From assembly GCA_046263755.1 (NCBI GenBank), contig JBJYZC010000004.1:132141-196140 (forward strand): DNA of 64,000 nt. The letters run 5' to 3'. Within the stretch, counting starts at the first letter, position 1. Each line of letters opens with the position of its first letter. A program made the position numbers and the translations under genes. The stretch is from Lachnocurva sp029100405 (GTDB lineage: Bacteria > Bacillota > Clostridia > Lachnospirales > Lachnospiraceae). Positions 27,406 to 36,614 of this stretch are shown piece after piece. The notes under the pieces are model-generated. The model was not told where the DNA came from and searched no databases. It saw only the letters and a program-made list of their open reading frames with translations.

Positions 27406-27606
27406 TCACAGGTTATAAACCATATTCAAGATGGCACAAACCACCCAAAGAACGGTCAGGATCAGATTGATGATCTTTGCCCAGAGACGTTTGGATGCAA
27501 CTGTCATACCGATTCCATAGATAGCCAGCATCCACTCCAGAAAAATGATGATCATGATGTCATTTTGATTTTTGCCGAATAAAATTGATTTTAGAAAGTC
27601 CAACAT
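27406..27606 (-). CDS. Small two-helix membrane protein at the end of the accessory Sec locus
   Basis: 66 aa; ATG 27606 preceded by a perfect AAGGAGG. Two hydrophobic helices (IMIIIFLEWMLAIYGIGMTVA and IINLILTVLWVVCAILNMVY) joined by a short basic loop (SKRLWAK). It follows gtfB by 62 bp with no clear terminator, at the position where streptococcal loci carry small membrane proteins Asp4/Asp5 (SecE/SecG-like). Topology matches SecG but sequence identity is not evident, so the role is inferred only from place and shape. Confidence 0.7.
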   Translation of the reverse strand: MLDFLKSILFGKNQNDIMIIIFLEWMLAIYGIGMTVASKRLWAKIINLILTVLWVVCAILNMVYNL

Positions 27607-27668
27607 ATTTTTTCCTCCTTGTACACTACCTTTTCCATTGCTTTTGACAATGCTCTATGCATTGCCTG

Positions 27669-29066
27669 TCACATCAGAATACTCTGATATTCCATAAGAC
27701 TTCCGCCTGACAGGGCTTCTCTCTGCTTGGCTAGTTCTCGGTCCAACCGTTCTTTTGACTCCATGCATTGTTGAAGCATTGCTGTCAAGTCTTCCCATTT
27801 ATCATAAACATGTGCTTTGGGCAGATACCCCGGTGCATGTAAGGTATCCCGGAATCCCAGGAGCAGCATGTTGTTTTCAAAAGCCCTTCGACAGGAATCC
27901 ATGATCTCGTTTCCATAATTAATATCGAGATAGTAATCTGCGAAGGAAAATAACTTGTCAAAAGTCTTTGGATAAGCCCCCGGGTAAAGAGTAACATTCG
28001 GCTCTTCCTCCAGGCCAAGCAAAACATTCGACATCTCCGTGATCGCAGCAATATGGAAATGCATTCCCGGCATAGCCCGAACGATCTCCCTAATATTACG
28101 GATCTGATCGGAATTGGTCGAAATCATAATATCAAGACCATGGCGGCTCTTCCTCTCATATTTTTGTAAATAGCCCAGAGGCCGCAGGATGTCTTTCGAT
28201 GCGCCGAGATCCAGCAAAGCCTGATAACTCTCCTGGTTTTGAACATAGATCCGCCGGGTATGATTCGACTTCCCAGTCAGAATGATCTTCATATTACCCG
28301 GAATATCCGGTCTTCTACCCTCCTGCCAGAAAAGAATATCCTCCTTACCGGGCCGACGCAGACGCTCTGAAACAAAGAAAGGAATCGACAAAGAATTATA
28401 GAAGATCCGATCCCCGGTCTCCCCAATCTCTTTCAGAAAGAAGAGCAGAAAATCCGCCCGCTCCCGGAAAAAGAAGACCTTCCCTTTCCAGTTCAGGATC
28501 GTATCCCCAGTCACATTATTTTCCGTGATACATGTCCTTCCCTCCGGATCCAACCAGGACCTCTGAATCATCTTTTCTTTATTGTCAAATATAGACCGCC
28601 CCGACAAGAAGCCTCTCTCGTCATAGTGATCCCGGGATCGAAGTCTTCCATTCGGATCCAGCCAATCTACAAATCGGACCAGACGGCTTCCCTGACCGGA
28701 CAGATAGTGGATCCGCCCACGCAAATGTTGTCGTTCATGAATCTCAGCGGACGTGTTATTACCAGAGATCTCCCAATAATCCGGGCGATTGACTTCATTA
28801 AAGTAACGGGGCCGGTTTTTGTTTTCCCCCATCACCAAGGCATCTCTCCTCCTTTCCTGTCCCCTGATACGATGGCAGAAATATTGATAGGGAGAGACGA
28901 CATCCTCCGGCAGAAAATCTGCTCCGCTGCAAGAGATCACAAGGCCTTGGAATCCCGCCATACGAAAGGAATCTTTTAATCTCTTCGCCGCATCATCCAT
29001 ATGATCAAGAAGAAGAATCCCCTGCTCCGGTTTTTGCAGGGAAGCTATTGCAGTAATGCCAGCCAT
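27669..29066 (-). CDS. gtfB: Accessory Sec glycosyltransferase subunit GtfB (substrate-binding partner)
   Basis: 465 aa from ATG 29066 (MAGITAIASLQ), with GGAGGTGA six bases upstream; overlaps gtfA by 22 bp. In streptococci GtfB has a GT-B fold without its own catalysis and, bound to GtfA, recognises the Ser-rich protein and chaperones its O-GlcNAc modification. Assigned by operon position directly after gtfA, length and GtfB-like segments (TEMSNVLLGLEEEPNVTLYPGAY; YYLDINYGNEIMDSCRRAFE region near the C-terminus). Cytosolic. Confidence 0.88.
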   Translation of the reverse strand: MAGITAIASLQKPEQGILLLDHMDDAAKRLKDSFRMAGFQGLVISCSGADFLPEDVVSPYQYFCHRIRGQERRRDALVMGENKNRPRYFNEVNRPDYWEISGNNTSAEIHERQHLRGRIHYLSGQGSRLVRFVDWLDPNGRLRSRDHYDERGFLSGRSIFDNKEKMIQRSWLDPEGRTCITENNVTGDTILNWKGKVFFFRERADFLLFFLKEIGETGDRIFYNSLSIPFFVSERLRRPGKEDILFWQEGRRPDIPGNMKIILTGKSNHTRRIYVQNQESYQALLDLGASKDILRPLGYLQKYERKSRHGLDIMISTNSDQIRNIREIVRAMPGMHFHIAAITEMSNVLLGLEEEPNVTLYPGAYPKTFDKLFSFADYYLDINYGNEIMDSCRRAFENNMLLLGFRDTLHAPGYLPKAHVYDKWEDLTAMLQQCMESKERLDRELAKQREALSGGSLMEYQSILM

Positions 29067-30544
29067 TGTTTTCTCACCTCCTCTTCCAAGAAATTCTCTG
29101 CTTTCTGATACGACATCTCTGACATCTGCTCCCACTTGTCTTCCCGGAAAAAGAGAACAAGCCTTTCTGCCAAGGCTTTAATCTTCATGGGGCTTGTGAG
29201 CAAAGCTTCCGGATCAATCAGATACCCATTCTCCCCCTCTTTTACGAAAGTCGGATTCCCATAAGGGACATTGAAACCAATGACCGGGAGCCCGGATCCG
29301 ATTGCCTCCATGACTGAGAGACCGAAGCCCTCGCTCATCGAAGCCGATAAATAGAGTTCATACTCCTGATAGACTTCCTTCAGATCTGCCTGCCCCATAA
29401 GCCGGATATAGGAAGACGCTTTACATGATTCGATCAAGTCTTTCAGGGCTTTCTCTTCACCACCGACGCCGTAGATATCAAACGTCAGATCCGGGATTTT
29501 CTCCCTGGCTCTGACTACCGCCTGGATGGCCCAGTCGATATGTTTTTCCCTGGCCAGACGGGAGGCCGTTATGATGGCATGTTTGCGCCGGGGCAGCCTA
29601 GGCTTTTTCAATTCCGGGAGTGCCCCGACCGGTATAGTCCAGACATTGGGTTCCTGTCCGACATAATGCAAAAACTGCTCTCGCAAAGTCCGATTCTGGA
29701 CCTCGGTTGCCGTGATATAAAAATCAATATGCCGGTACATGGCAAAATCATATTCATAATAATTGTTCCAGAGAATATAGTCCGCATTCGTCGCATTTTT
29801 ACTGTAATGGTCTGCATGGATGACAATGCCGACCCGGGCAGGGCCTGCATTTTCCAAAATAGCCTCTCCGATCCCGGTGGTTCGGTCGATAATGACGGTA
29901 TCCCCTGCCGTCAGGGATAGCTTTCGGACGAAATAAGCCACAAACTCCTGTTTACCATAGCAGATCTGATCCGAGAACTGGAAGATGGCATTGGTCTCAT
30001 CTTCTCCATCCAGGATCTCCTCATAGGCGATCGATCCGTCTTTCTGGAAGAATCGACGGAGGTAGAGACGGGCTTTCCCATCCTTAGGCGCATAGTATTC
30101 CGAATAAATAAGTCTCGAGGTGAAATAATCCTTTCGAATCAGAAATCCTCGGGAGACATATTCGACCCGATGAACCAGATCATGTACCTCATCGGTGAAG
30201 TAGACCCGATAGAAATTATTATGACCGGAGAAATTGTAATGAGCAATTTTTCCTTCCCTCTGAAAAGTAAAAGAAGGATCAGCGAAGGTCTCTTCCAGAT
30301 CCTGCTTCCGGAAACTGACAGGCTCGATCATCTGATCGGTGAAGAAGGTATAAAGCCAGATCACTTCCTCATCCAAGAAACCAATATTCTTCGTCATATG
30401 CTCGATATTTTCCCTTGGAAACATATCGGTAAAGATAAAGCGGGCCTTCTGATGGTTCATTCGAAAAAGTCGAGCCCGATAACTCTGAGCGTATTCGACT
30501 CCGCTGGAGGCCCATCCGATGCCGAGGTTAAAATTGTATATCAT
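29045..30544 (-). CDS. gtfA: Accessory Sec glycosyltransferase GtfA (O-GlcNAc transferase, catalytic)
   Basis: 499 aa. Begins MIYNFNLGIGWASSGVEYAQ, the characteristic GtfA start. GT-B fold with the C-terminal GT1/GT4-type donor site (KHAIITASRLAREKHIDWAI; SASMSEGFGLSVMEAIGSGLPVIGF). In the family the GtfA-GtfB complex adds the first GlcNAc to Ser/Thr of the SRRP in the cytosol. AAGGTGAG before the ATG. Further sugar-adding enzymes, often found in these loci, are absent here, so the glycan may be a single GlcNAc or completed by enzymes elsewhere. Confidence 0.95.
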   Translation of the reverse strand: MIYNFNLGIGWASSGVEYAQSYRARLFRMNHQKARFIFTDMFPRENIEHMTKNIGFLDEEVIWLYTFFTDQMIEPVSFRKQDLEETFADPSFTFQREGKIAHYNFSGHNNFYRVYFTDEVHDLVHRVEYVSRGFLIRKDYFTSRLIYSEYYAPKDGKARLYLRRFFQKDGSIAYEEILDGEDETNAIFQFSDQICYGKQEFVAYFVRKLSLTAGDTVIIDRTTGIGEAILENAGPARVGIVIHADHYSKNATNADYILWNNYYEYDFAMYRHIDFYITATEVQNRTLREQFLHYVGQEPNVWTIPVGALPELKKPRLPRRKHAIITASRLAREKHIDWAIQAVVRAREKIPDLTFDIYGVGGEEKALKDLIESCKASSYIRLMGQADLKEVYQEYELYLSASMSEGFGLSVMEAIGSGLPVIGFNVPYGNPTFVKEGENGYLIDPEALLTSPMKIKALAERLVLFFREDKWEQMSEMSYQKAENFLEEEVRKQWLALLQ

Positions 30545-30575
30545 TTTCTCACCTTTTTCCTATCACTGCACACAA

Positions 30576-30625
30576 ACGGTCCGTCTCATTGCAAAAAAAC
30601 AGTTCCATGGAATGAGACGACCGGT
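30576..30625. other. Long inverted repeat between secA2 and gtfA
   Basis: ACGGT-C-CGTCTCATT (30576-30590) pairs with AATGAGACG-ACCGGT (30611-30625), about 13 pairs with a 20-nt loop that holds a poly-T/A run. It sits in the only sizeable gap between secA2 (stop at 30627) and gtfA. Could be a processing or attenuation structure; it is not followed by a U-tract. Confidence 0.55.
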
Positions 30626-30626
30626 T

Positions 30627-32948
30627 TCATGGCAAGTTGATGGCAAGTTTTCCATTACTGTCCAGATAGGGTTCCCCCAGCAGAATATTTCTCATGATCT
30701 GTAATTTCATTTCATCCTCCATCTCTCGAAAGGCCCTAAGAGCTTCCCTTTGGTATTCATAAAGTGGATTCAGCTGGGCGCTGGACCTTGTCATCGTGAC
30801 ATACTGGAGCTGCTGCAGATAATCCACTTCTTCGATCCAGATCTGATCAATGGCCAGAAAAACCGCTTCCCGGATAAAGTCTTCCTGTAAAACACCTTGC
30901 GGGAGATGTTCCAGTTTTTCCCGAAGAAGATCTCTATAATAAGCCACCAGATTCCGAAGGATCTTGGCCTTGGGCAGATCCGCACGAATGCGGTCCGCCT
31001 GGATCTGATAGGACATATTGTCCAGAACATAACGGTTCATAGCCCACTGGTTCGGTCCTTTTCTTCCAAACGATTTAAGAAAAGCCTTCAAATTATCAAA
31101 AGTAAGCCTGTCAATGATCTCACGGTTCACCGTTTCCTGATTCAAAAGCCTGGTCCTCGCATCATAGAAGACCTCACGCTGCCGTTTCAGAACCTTATCA
31201 TAGTCCACGGCCTGTTTCCTGGCTTGAAAAGTACGGAAAGCGGAGTCCTTTTGTACGCCGTTGATATAGCGCCGTAAATGAGCTTTTGACCAGTGCCTTT
31301 TCAGCAGGCGTTCTTCCATATCATCGCCAACGCCTGTTCGAATCGTTTCATCTTCTAATGAGACATAGAAACGACTGCTCCCTTGGTCTCCCTGTCGTCC
31401 AGCCCGTCCCCGAGCCTGCTTTTCCAGGCGGATATTGGCCATGCGGCCGACCCCGATGACAGCCAGACCTCCAAGTTCCGCCACTCCCTCTCCCAAGCGG
31501 ATGTCGGTTCCCCGTCCTGCAATACCAGTGGAAACTGTGACCGCTCCCATCTGACCGGAGTTCTTGATGATCTCTGCTTCCCAGTAACTGTTATTGGCAT
31601 TTAGAACATTATGCGGAATACCAAGTTCAAAAAGAGCTCTTGAGATCTTCTCACTATCCCGTATGATCGATGTAACGATCAAGACCGGCTGTTTCTTTTT
31701 ATATCTTTTTTGACAGTCCGCTATCGCTGCCTGAAATTCTTCTTCTGAAGTCTTATAGAAAAGGTCCGGCAGATCCGCACGCTGACTCGGTTTGTGGGGC
31801 GGTATCCGTATTACAGTCTTATGGTAAACCTCCCGTAATTCCTTCCTGGCATCATACATAGTGCCACTCATACCGCACATATGCGGAAATAAAAGGAAGA
31901 GATTCTGGTAGGTGATCGATGCCATGGCTCTTTGTTCCTGACTTAATGGAAGTCCTTCCTTCTGTTCTACTGCCTGGTGGAGTCCTCCCTGGAGACGCAT
32001 GCCTTCCATCAGCCGGCCGCTTCCATTATCCAGGAGAACGATCTCTCCTTTCGGTGAAACGACATAATCCTTCTCCTTCACCATCTTTTCATTCGCCCGG
32101 AGAGCCAGATTCAGATGACGGTAGAGTTCATAATATTGCCGTTGATACAGCATGGGAATGCCGAAATAGGTCTCGGCATAGTGACTTCCCTCTTCTGTCA
32201 GCCAGACATCCCGATCCTCCTCATGAAACTCCTCCTTTGGACGAAGAGTCTTGGTGAATTGATCCGTTATCGCATAGAGATTGGACTGGACCCTGGGAGC
32301 CCCTGAAATGATCAGAGGCGTCTCAGCTGCATCCAGAAGGACTGAATCCGCTTCATCGATGATAATAAAATAGAAATCCCGTAAAAAGCGGTCTTCCGGC
32401 CGTCGAACCAAATGTTCCATGAGATAGTCAAAGCCGAGCGCACTATGCGTGGTATAAAGGATGTCTGCCTGATAGTTTTTCCTCTTCCAGGCAGTATCTT
32501 GTTTCTGATTTCCCTCATGGGAAACGCCTGCTTCCACCGTAAGACCCAGAAAACGATAAACCGGCCCCATTTCTTTGGCATCCCGCTCGGCCAGATACTC
32601 GTTCGCTGTAACCAGGATCGTACTCTTTTTTGTCAGTGCATTGAGATAAAGCGGCATGGTCGCGGTCAGGGTCTTTCCTTCGCCGGTATTCATCTCGACC
32701 AGGTAGCCAAGATGCATGGCAATGGCAGCCAGGACCTGTTCATCAAAAGGTGCCATGCCAAGGATCCTTTGATCTGCTTCACAAACCAGGGCATAGGCCT
32801 CCGGCAGAAGGTGATTCGTTGTCTCCCCCTGAAGCAGGCGCTGACGAAATTCTTCTGTTTTTTCTTGTAAGTCTGCATCCGACAGTCCTGCCATCTGACC
32901 GGCATAGGATCGGACCTCGTGAAGCAGACGGAAAAGTTTCCTCTTCAT
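30627..32948 (-). CDS. secA2: Accessory Sec translocase ATPase SecA2
   Basis: 773 aa, shorter than housekeeping SecA (~840) and lacking the C-terminal Cys-rich zinc domain. DEAD motor: Walker A MNTGEGKTLTATMP (~97), Walker B IIDEADSVLLD (~197), and motif VTVSTGIAGRGTDIRLGEGV; the preprotein cross-linking domain lies between. Drives export of the glycosylated Ser-rich adhesin through SecY2. Start ATG 32948. Position between asp3 and gtfA is the canonical one. Confidence 0.96.
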   Translation of the reverse strand: MKRKLFRLLHEVRSYAGQMAGLSDADLQEKTEEFRQRLLQGETTNHLLPEAYALVCEADQRILGMAPFDEQVLAAIAMHLGYLVEMNTGEGKTLTATMPLYLNALTKKSTILVTANEYLAERDAKEMGPVYRFLGLTVEAGVSHEGNQKQDTAWKRKNYQADILYTTHSALGFDYLMEHLVRRPEDRFLRDFYFIIIDEADSVLLDAAETPLIISGAPRVQSNLYAITDQFTKTLRPKEEFHEEDRDVWLTEEGSHYAETYFGIPMLYQRQYYELYRHLNLALRANEKMVKEKDYVVSPKGEIVLLDNGSGRLMEGMRLQGGLHQAVEQKEGLPLSQEQRAMASITYQNLFLLFPHMCGMSGTMYDARKELREVYHKTVIRIPPHKPSQRADLPDLFYKTSEEEFQAAIADCQKRYKKKQPVLIVTSIIRDSEKISRALFELGIPHNVLNANNSYWEAEIIKNSGQMGAVTVSTGIAGRGTDIRLGEGVAELGGLAVIGVGRMANIRLEKQARGRAGRQGDQGSSRFYVSLEDETIRTGVGDDMEERLLKRHWSKAHLRRYINGVQKDSAFRTFQARKQAVDYDKVLKRQREVFYDARTRLLNQETVNREIIDRLTFDNLKAFLKSFGRKGPNQWAMNRYVLDNMSYQIQADRIRADLPKAKILRNLVAYYRDLLREKLEHLPQGVLQEDFIREAVFLAIDQIWIEEVDYLQQLQYVTMTRSSAQLNPLYEYQREALRAFREMEDEMKLQIMRNILLGEPYLDSNGKLAINLP

Positions 32949-33004
32949 AAGTAATATTTGCCCTTCTCTTGTTGCATACCGGAATAATTGAAACGATCAA
33001 AATA

Positions 33005-33442
33005 CTAATCTGTCAGCTCCGTGATTTCTATATAATGAAAACAAAACTCGTGCGCCCCGCTTCCGATCAAAGAGACGTCATAATTATAAGTCTGTATGGG
33101 ACATTGAAGGATCATCTCCCGTTCTCTCATGACCTTTTCTCCAATTTTCTGACCGTTCCTGTCATAAAATGTAAGGCGAAGCTGTAGACCGCCTGCGACA
33201 TCCGAATCACAGTTCAACTGAAAAGAATAGCCGGATTCCCCGTCAATTAAAGGAAGTGTCGGTTCCGTCTTATCTGCCTGGAAATTGGTACGGGATCTCC
33301 AGGTCTTAATTACAGTCCCGGGCGGCATCAGGTCATTTTTATAATGGACCTCATCTTTTTTTACAAAATCTACTTTGGAACCATAGAGATAGGACTCATA
33401 AAAATAATTGTTCCAAAAAATTCTCCAGGATAATGCTTCCAT
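33005..33442 (-). CDS. asp3: Accessory Sec system protein Asp3
   Basis: 145 aa. Patterns ...SYLYGSKVDFVKKDEVHYKNDLMPPGTVI (shown in part: WNNYFYESYLYGS and NDLMPPGTVIKTW) and LRLTFYDRNGQKIGE match Asp3. In streptococci Asp3 forms a complex with Asp1 and Asp2 that binds carbohydrate and assists export. Lies 44 bp after asp2 and 56 bp before secA2. Confidence 0.92.
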   Translation of the reverse strand: MEALSWRIFWNNYFYESYLYGSKVDFVKKDEVHYKNDLMPPGTVIKTWRSRTNFQADKTEPTLPLIDGESGYSFQLNCDSDVAGGLQLRLTFYDRNGQKIGEKVMREREMILQCPIQTYNYDVSLIGSGAHEFCFHYIEITELTD

Positions 33443-33486
33443 CCTTTTTTTCGCTTTCTATCGATCTGAAGGTTAAGGCCCATCCG

Positions 33487-35001
33487 TCAAGAAAGATCCA
33501 ACCCCTTTCGGCCATATCTCTTTCTCAAAATCATTCGATACTGGCGAAGAAAGAAGGAGATGGATTCACCGGAATTATCATTATGGCGGCCATGACGTCC
33601 CTGACCGATCAGCCTCACCCCATTGCTTCTCAAATGAAGAAGGAGGTCTTGATAACCTGACCTGTCATAATCATCTTCTATTTTATAAGCAACCGAAAAT
33701 GTTGTTTTGGACCAGTCTGCACTACTGAACCGTTTCCAAAAGCTCTGATCCATCTCATCCGAATCTTTCCGACTCAGGGAATGCATCCGTTTCCACTGAA
33801 CATCCAGAGAGGTTGGAAAGCCCCCCGGTCGCTCCAGCCGTTCTGCCTGTGCGATTGCTCCAAGATTCTCCAAAGGTTTTGCCAGAATGATATAAGCCGG
33901 CCTCAAGTAAGTTCCATAATAGAGAGCACCAAAAGTGCCCATGGACATGCCGGACAGAATCAGATTTTTAGGATCAAACCCCAGAAAATCGAGATAATGA
34001 TCGATCACAGAGAGAATCCCCTCTTCATATTCCTGATCTCCCAGATAGAAGGCTCCTCCCTCCAGCCGGGGATCGCTGATCAAAAGAAAGGGACAGCCCA
34101 GCTTTCTAAGCATATAATATCCTTCAAATCCTTCTTGCGTACGATAGCCGGAAAAGTAGACAGAAAGCGGAGGCTTACAGTCGCCGGGATCAAAATAATA
34201 GAAGAACTCCTCTTTCCCTTTGGTCACAAAGCGTTGCCCTCCCGGAAGGAAAAGTCCCTTCTTATGCCGGGAAAATCGAATATGAAGAGAAATGATAGAG
34301 ATCCTTCCCTTTCCCCTGGCCTTCAGATGGAAGAATAGATAACCACTATTCATGCTTTCCAGGACATAGGGGGATTTCAGATCCTCTTCAGATAAAGTCC
34401 ACTGATCCAGAAGACTTGCTTCTTCATCCCCGGCATATAATTCCACTTCAAGAACGATCTCTGCAGATTCACTTCGATCGTATTCAAACCAGATCTCCAG
34501 GGGCTGATCCGAATAAAGCGGCATATTCATCCTCCAGAAAGCCAGTTGCTGCAGATCATCTCCGAAGTCTCCCTCCAACTGACATTCTGTCATACCTTCC
34601 CAATGGATCCGGCCTTGAAAGAAAGGAGAGATCTCCAGACTGGATAAAGAAACTTTCTGCCCGTAAGGCTTATGAAAATAATCTCTCAGATCCTCTTCTA
34701 GAAAATTCTCTAAGTCCTCTGATGAAAGCATAGTCCCTACCCGGCATTGCAATAAATGCTGCATTTTATCAGTCATAGTAAGATCTGAAAGAAAGAAGAG
34801 ACTGTATGCTCTTACCCGGGACATGAGTAAGTCGCACTCTCTGTCGGTCAGAGGATGACCAACCAGGCAAACATCATATTCTTCCCTTTCTCCCTCTAAT
34901 TTCTCTAGAGAAGGATCAAAGGTCCATTCACAGCCCTCCGGATATGTCATCCCCCGGATGGTTTCCTGATTCAAATAGGCAAGCACTCGAATACTAATCA
35001 A
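33487..35001 (-). CDS. asp2: Accessory Sec system protein Asp2 (putative glycan O-acetyltransferase)
   Basis: 504 aa from TTG 35001; overlaps the asp1 stop by 8 bp. C-terminal alpha/beta-hydrolase fold with nucleophile elbow LILSGMSMGTFGALYYG near residue 350 and a C-terminal His-rich loop (GQGRHGRHNDNSG), consistent with the Ser-Asp-His triad by which streptococcal Asp2 acetylates GlcNAc on the SRRP. The N-terminal half is the non-enzymatic Asp1/3-binding region. So this organism may acetylate its adhesin glycan. Confidence 0.93.
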   Translation of the reverse strand: MISIRVLAYLNQETIRGMTYPEGCEWTFDPSLEKLEGEREEYDVCLVGHPLTDRECDLLMSRVRAYSLFFLSDLTMTDKMQHLLQCRVGTMLSSEDLENFLEEDLRDYFHKPYGQKVSLSSLEISPFFQGRIHWEGMTECQLEGDFGDDLQQLAFWRMNMPLYSDQPLEIWFEYDRSESAEIVLEVELYAGDEEASLLDQWTLSEEDLKSPYVLESMNSGYLFFHLKARGKGRISIISLHIRFSRHKKGLFLPGGQRFVTKGKEEFFYYFDPGDCKPPLSVYFSGYRTQEGFEGYYMLRKLGCPFLLISDPRLEGGAFYLGDQEYEEGILSVIDHYLDFLGFDPKNLILSGMSMGTFGALYYGTYLRPAYIILAKPLENLGAIAQAERLERPGGFPTSLDVQWKRMHSLSRKDSDEMDQSFWKRFSSADWSKTTFSVAYKIEDDYDRSGYQDLLLHLRSNGVRLIGQGRHGRHNDNSGESISFFLRQYRMILRKRYGRKGLDLS

Positions 35002-36598
35002 GACCGGCTATGACCTCCTTCCAGCTTTTTTCGATATCCTCTGACGAATAGCGTTCTCCCAGACGATAGGCAAGGACTCTGGCATCATTCCAATGAGACA
35101 GCTGATCCAGATAATAAGACAGAGCCGATGGCAGATCCTCCATTTTTTTCAAAAGGATCCCATTCTGACCATCTTCCAAGAAAACCGTTTTCCCCTTACA
35201 GATCTGAGGAATTCCCAGACTGACAGCAGAAACCTGAAGAAACTGATCCGGTCTCTTACTTAGATCCACTAAGACTCTCTGCAAGAGCATACAACGATGG
35301 ATCGACATAGAGTCCCGACAAACATCAGCAAAAAATTTCTGGGAGGATCCTCCTTCCTCTGTCCTGTTTTCTGCCGAGGAGTCCTCCTGAATTGACCATT
35401 CCGGCGGGAAAGAAGCCTTGGAAAGGATCCCTTCCACCCGGTTCAAAATCCTCCCCTCTGCCCAGTACTCGGCACTTCTTGTGAAGAGATGAACCCGGAC
35501 GGAAGGATGCGTCTTGAGAAAAAATGCAAGCTGAAGGATGGCCTCTTGAAAGTCGCTTTCCGAAAGCAGATCCACAGGAAGCAGCAGATTCTTTACCGGA
35601 AGAGTCTGACAAAGACTTGTCTCATGGCGAACCGAAAAAGGAGAAATTCTTTTGATCCGATGGCCAAAAAAATCTTCCGGTATTCCCTTCCGGATGAGAG
35701 CTTGCCGAACGATTTTCTCATTTTCCTCCGAATCCGTAATGATCTGATCTGCCCCGGCCAGAAAATCCATAGCGACCTGACTGTTGCAAACCTTTTTCCT
35801 GGCTTCATATACCGTCACGATGGTCTTTCTTTTTTTCAATGCCTTCTGTAAGAGTGCTGCGTGCCGATCATGATTGGCGATACAGAAAATCGATTCTGCA
35901 TCCAGCTGTTCCAAATAGGAAGAGAAAACCTCCCCAATGACATCCTCTAAGGATGCATATTGCAGCTTTTGATAACTCTTTTGGATCCGCCTGCTTCCGG
36001 TTTCCAATTCATAGAAAGGGAGATCTGAATTGATCTCTACCATTCCTCCTGAAAGCAGAGAAAAACGAACCTTACCCATGTTATCCAGAAAATCTTCACG
36101 AATCACTTTCCCCTGATCCAGCGTACGAATGGAGGAAATAAAACCCCGGTCGTCATAGGAAATTTCACTGACCTCTTTTCCCTCCTCATATCTTTCGATC
36201 CGGATCAGATTCCCGCCCTCCCCGAATTGAATCAAGGCAATGCGTTCTCCATGCAGACTTGCAATGGTTGCAAATGGAGTCAAGTGGAATTCGGTCCCCT
36301 CAGGCCATGCCAGGTCATAGTAGGAAAAACTGTTTAATTGCTTTCCCCGTATGCACTGCATCGCATCAAATATAGACCAATATTCCACGTGGATCAGGCC
36401 AAGCCGATGGAGAAAATGTCGGAAATTCGGCGCCGATGAGAGGAGAATGATCTTCAGCGGACATAGGTTTCTTCTATAAAAAAGCTGTATCTCCTTAGCT
36501 GTATCATCTGCCTCCATGGATGTCTTCGGCAGATACCAGACCTCTTCCCTTTCTCTCCATTGATTTTCATCATACCAGGCCGGGATAAAGTAAAGCAT
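34994..36598 (-). CDS. asp1: Accessory Sec system protein Asp1
   Basis: 534 aa. Starts MLYFIPAWYDENQWREREEVWY, typical of Asp1 (IPAWYxxxxxW). GT-B-like fold without catalytic residues is known for the family; binds glycans and the export motor. Middle segment QLNSFSYYDLAWPEGTEF also fits. 16 bp after secY2, overlapping asp2. Confidence 0.93.
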   Translation of the reverse strand: MLYFIPAWYDENQWREREEVWYLPKTSMEADDTAKEIQLFYRRNLCPLKIILLSSAPNFRHFLHRLGLIHVEYWSIFDAMQCIRGKQLNSFSYYDLAWPEGTEFHLTPFATIASLHGERIALIQFGEGGNLIRIERYEEGKEVSEISYDDRGFISSIRTLDQGKVIREDFLDNMGKVRFSLLSGGMVEINSDLPFYELETGSRRIQKSYQKLQYASLEDVIGEVFSSYLEQLDAESIFCIANHDRHAALLQKALKKRKTIVTVYEARKKVCNSQVAMDFLAGADQIITDSEENEKIVRQALIRKGIPEDFFGHRIKRISPFSVRHETSLCQTLPVKNLLLPVDLLSESDFQEAILQLAFFLKTHPSVRVHLFTRSAEYWAEGRILNRVEGILSKASFPPEWSIQEDSSAENRTEEGGSSQKFFADVCRDSMSIHRCMLLQRVLVDLSKRPDQFLQVSAVSLGIPQICKGKTVFLEDGQNGILLKKMEDLPSALSYYLDQLSHWNDARVLAYRLGERYSSEDIEKSWKEVIAGLD

Positions 36599-36614
36599 AA
36601 CTCTCTCCCTCTAT

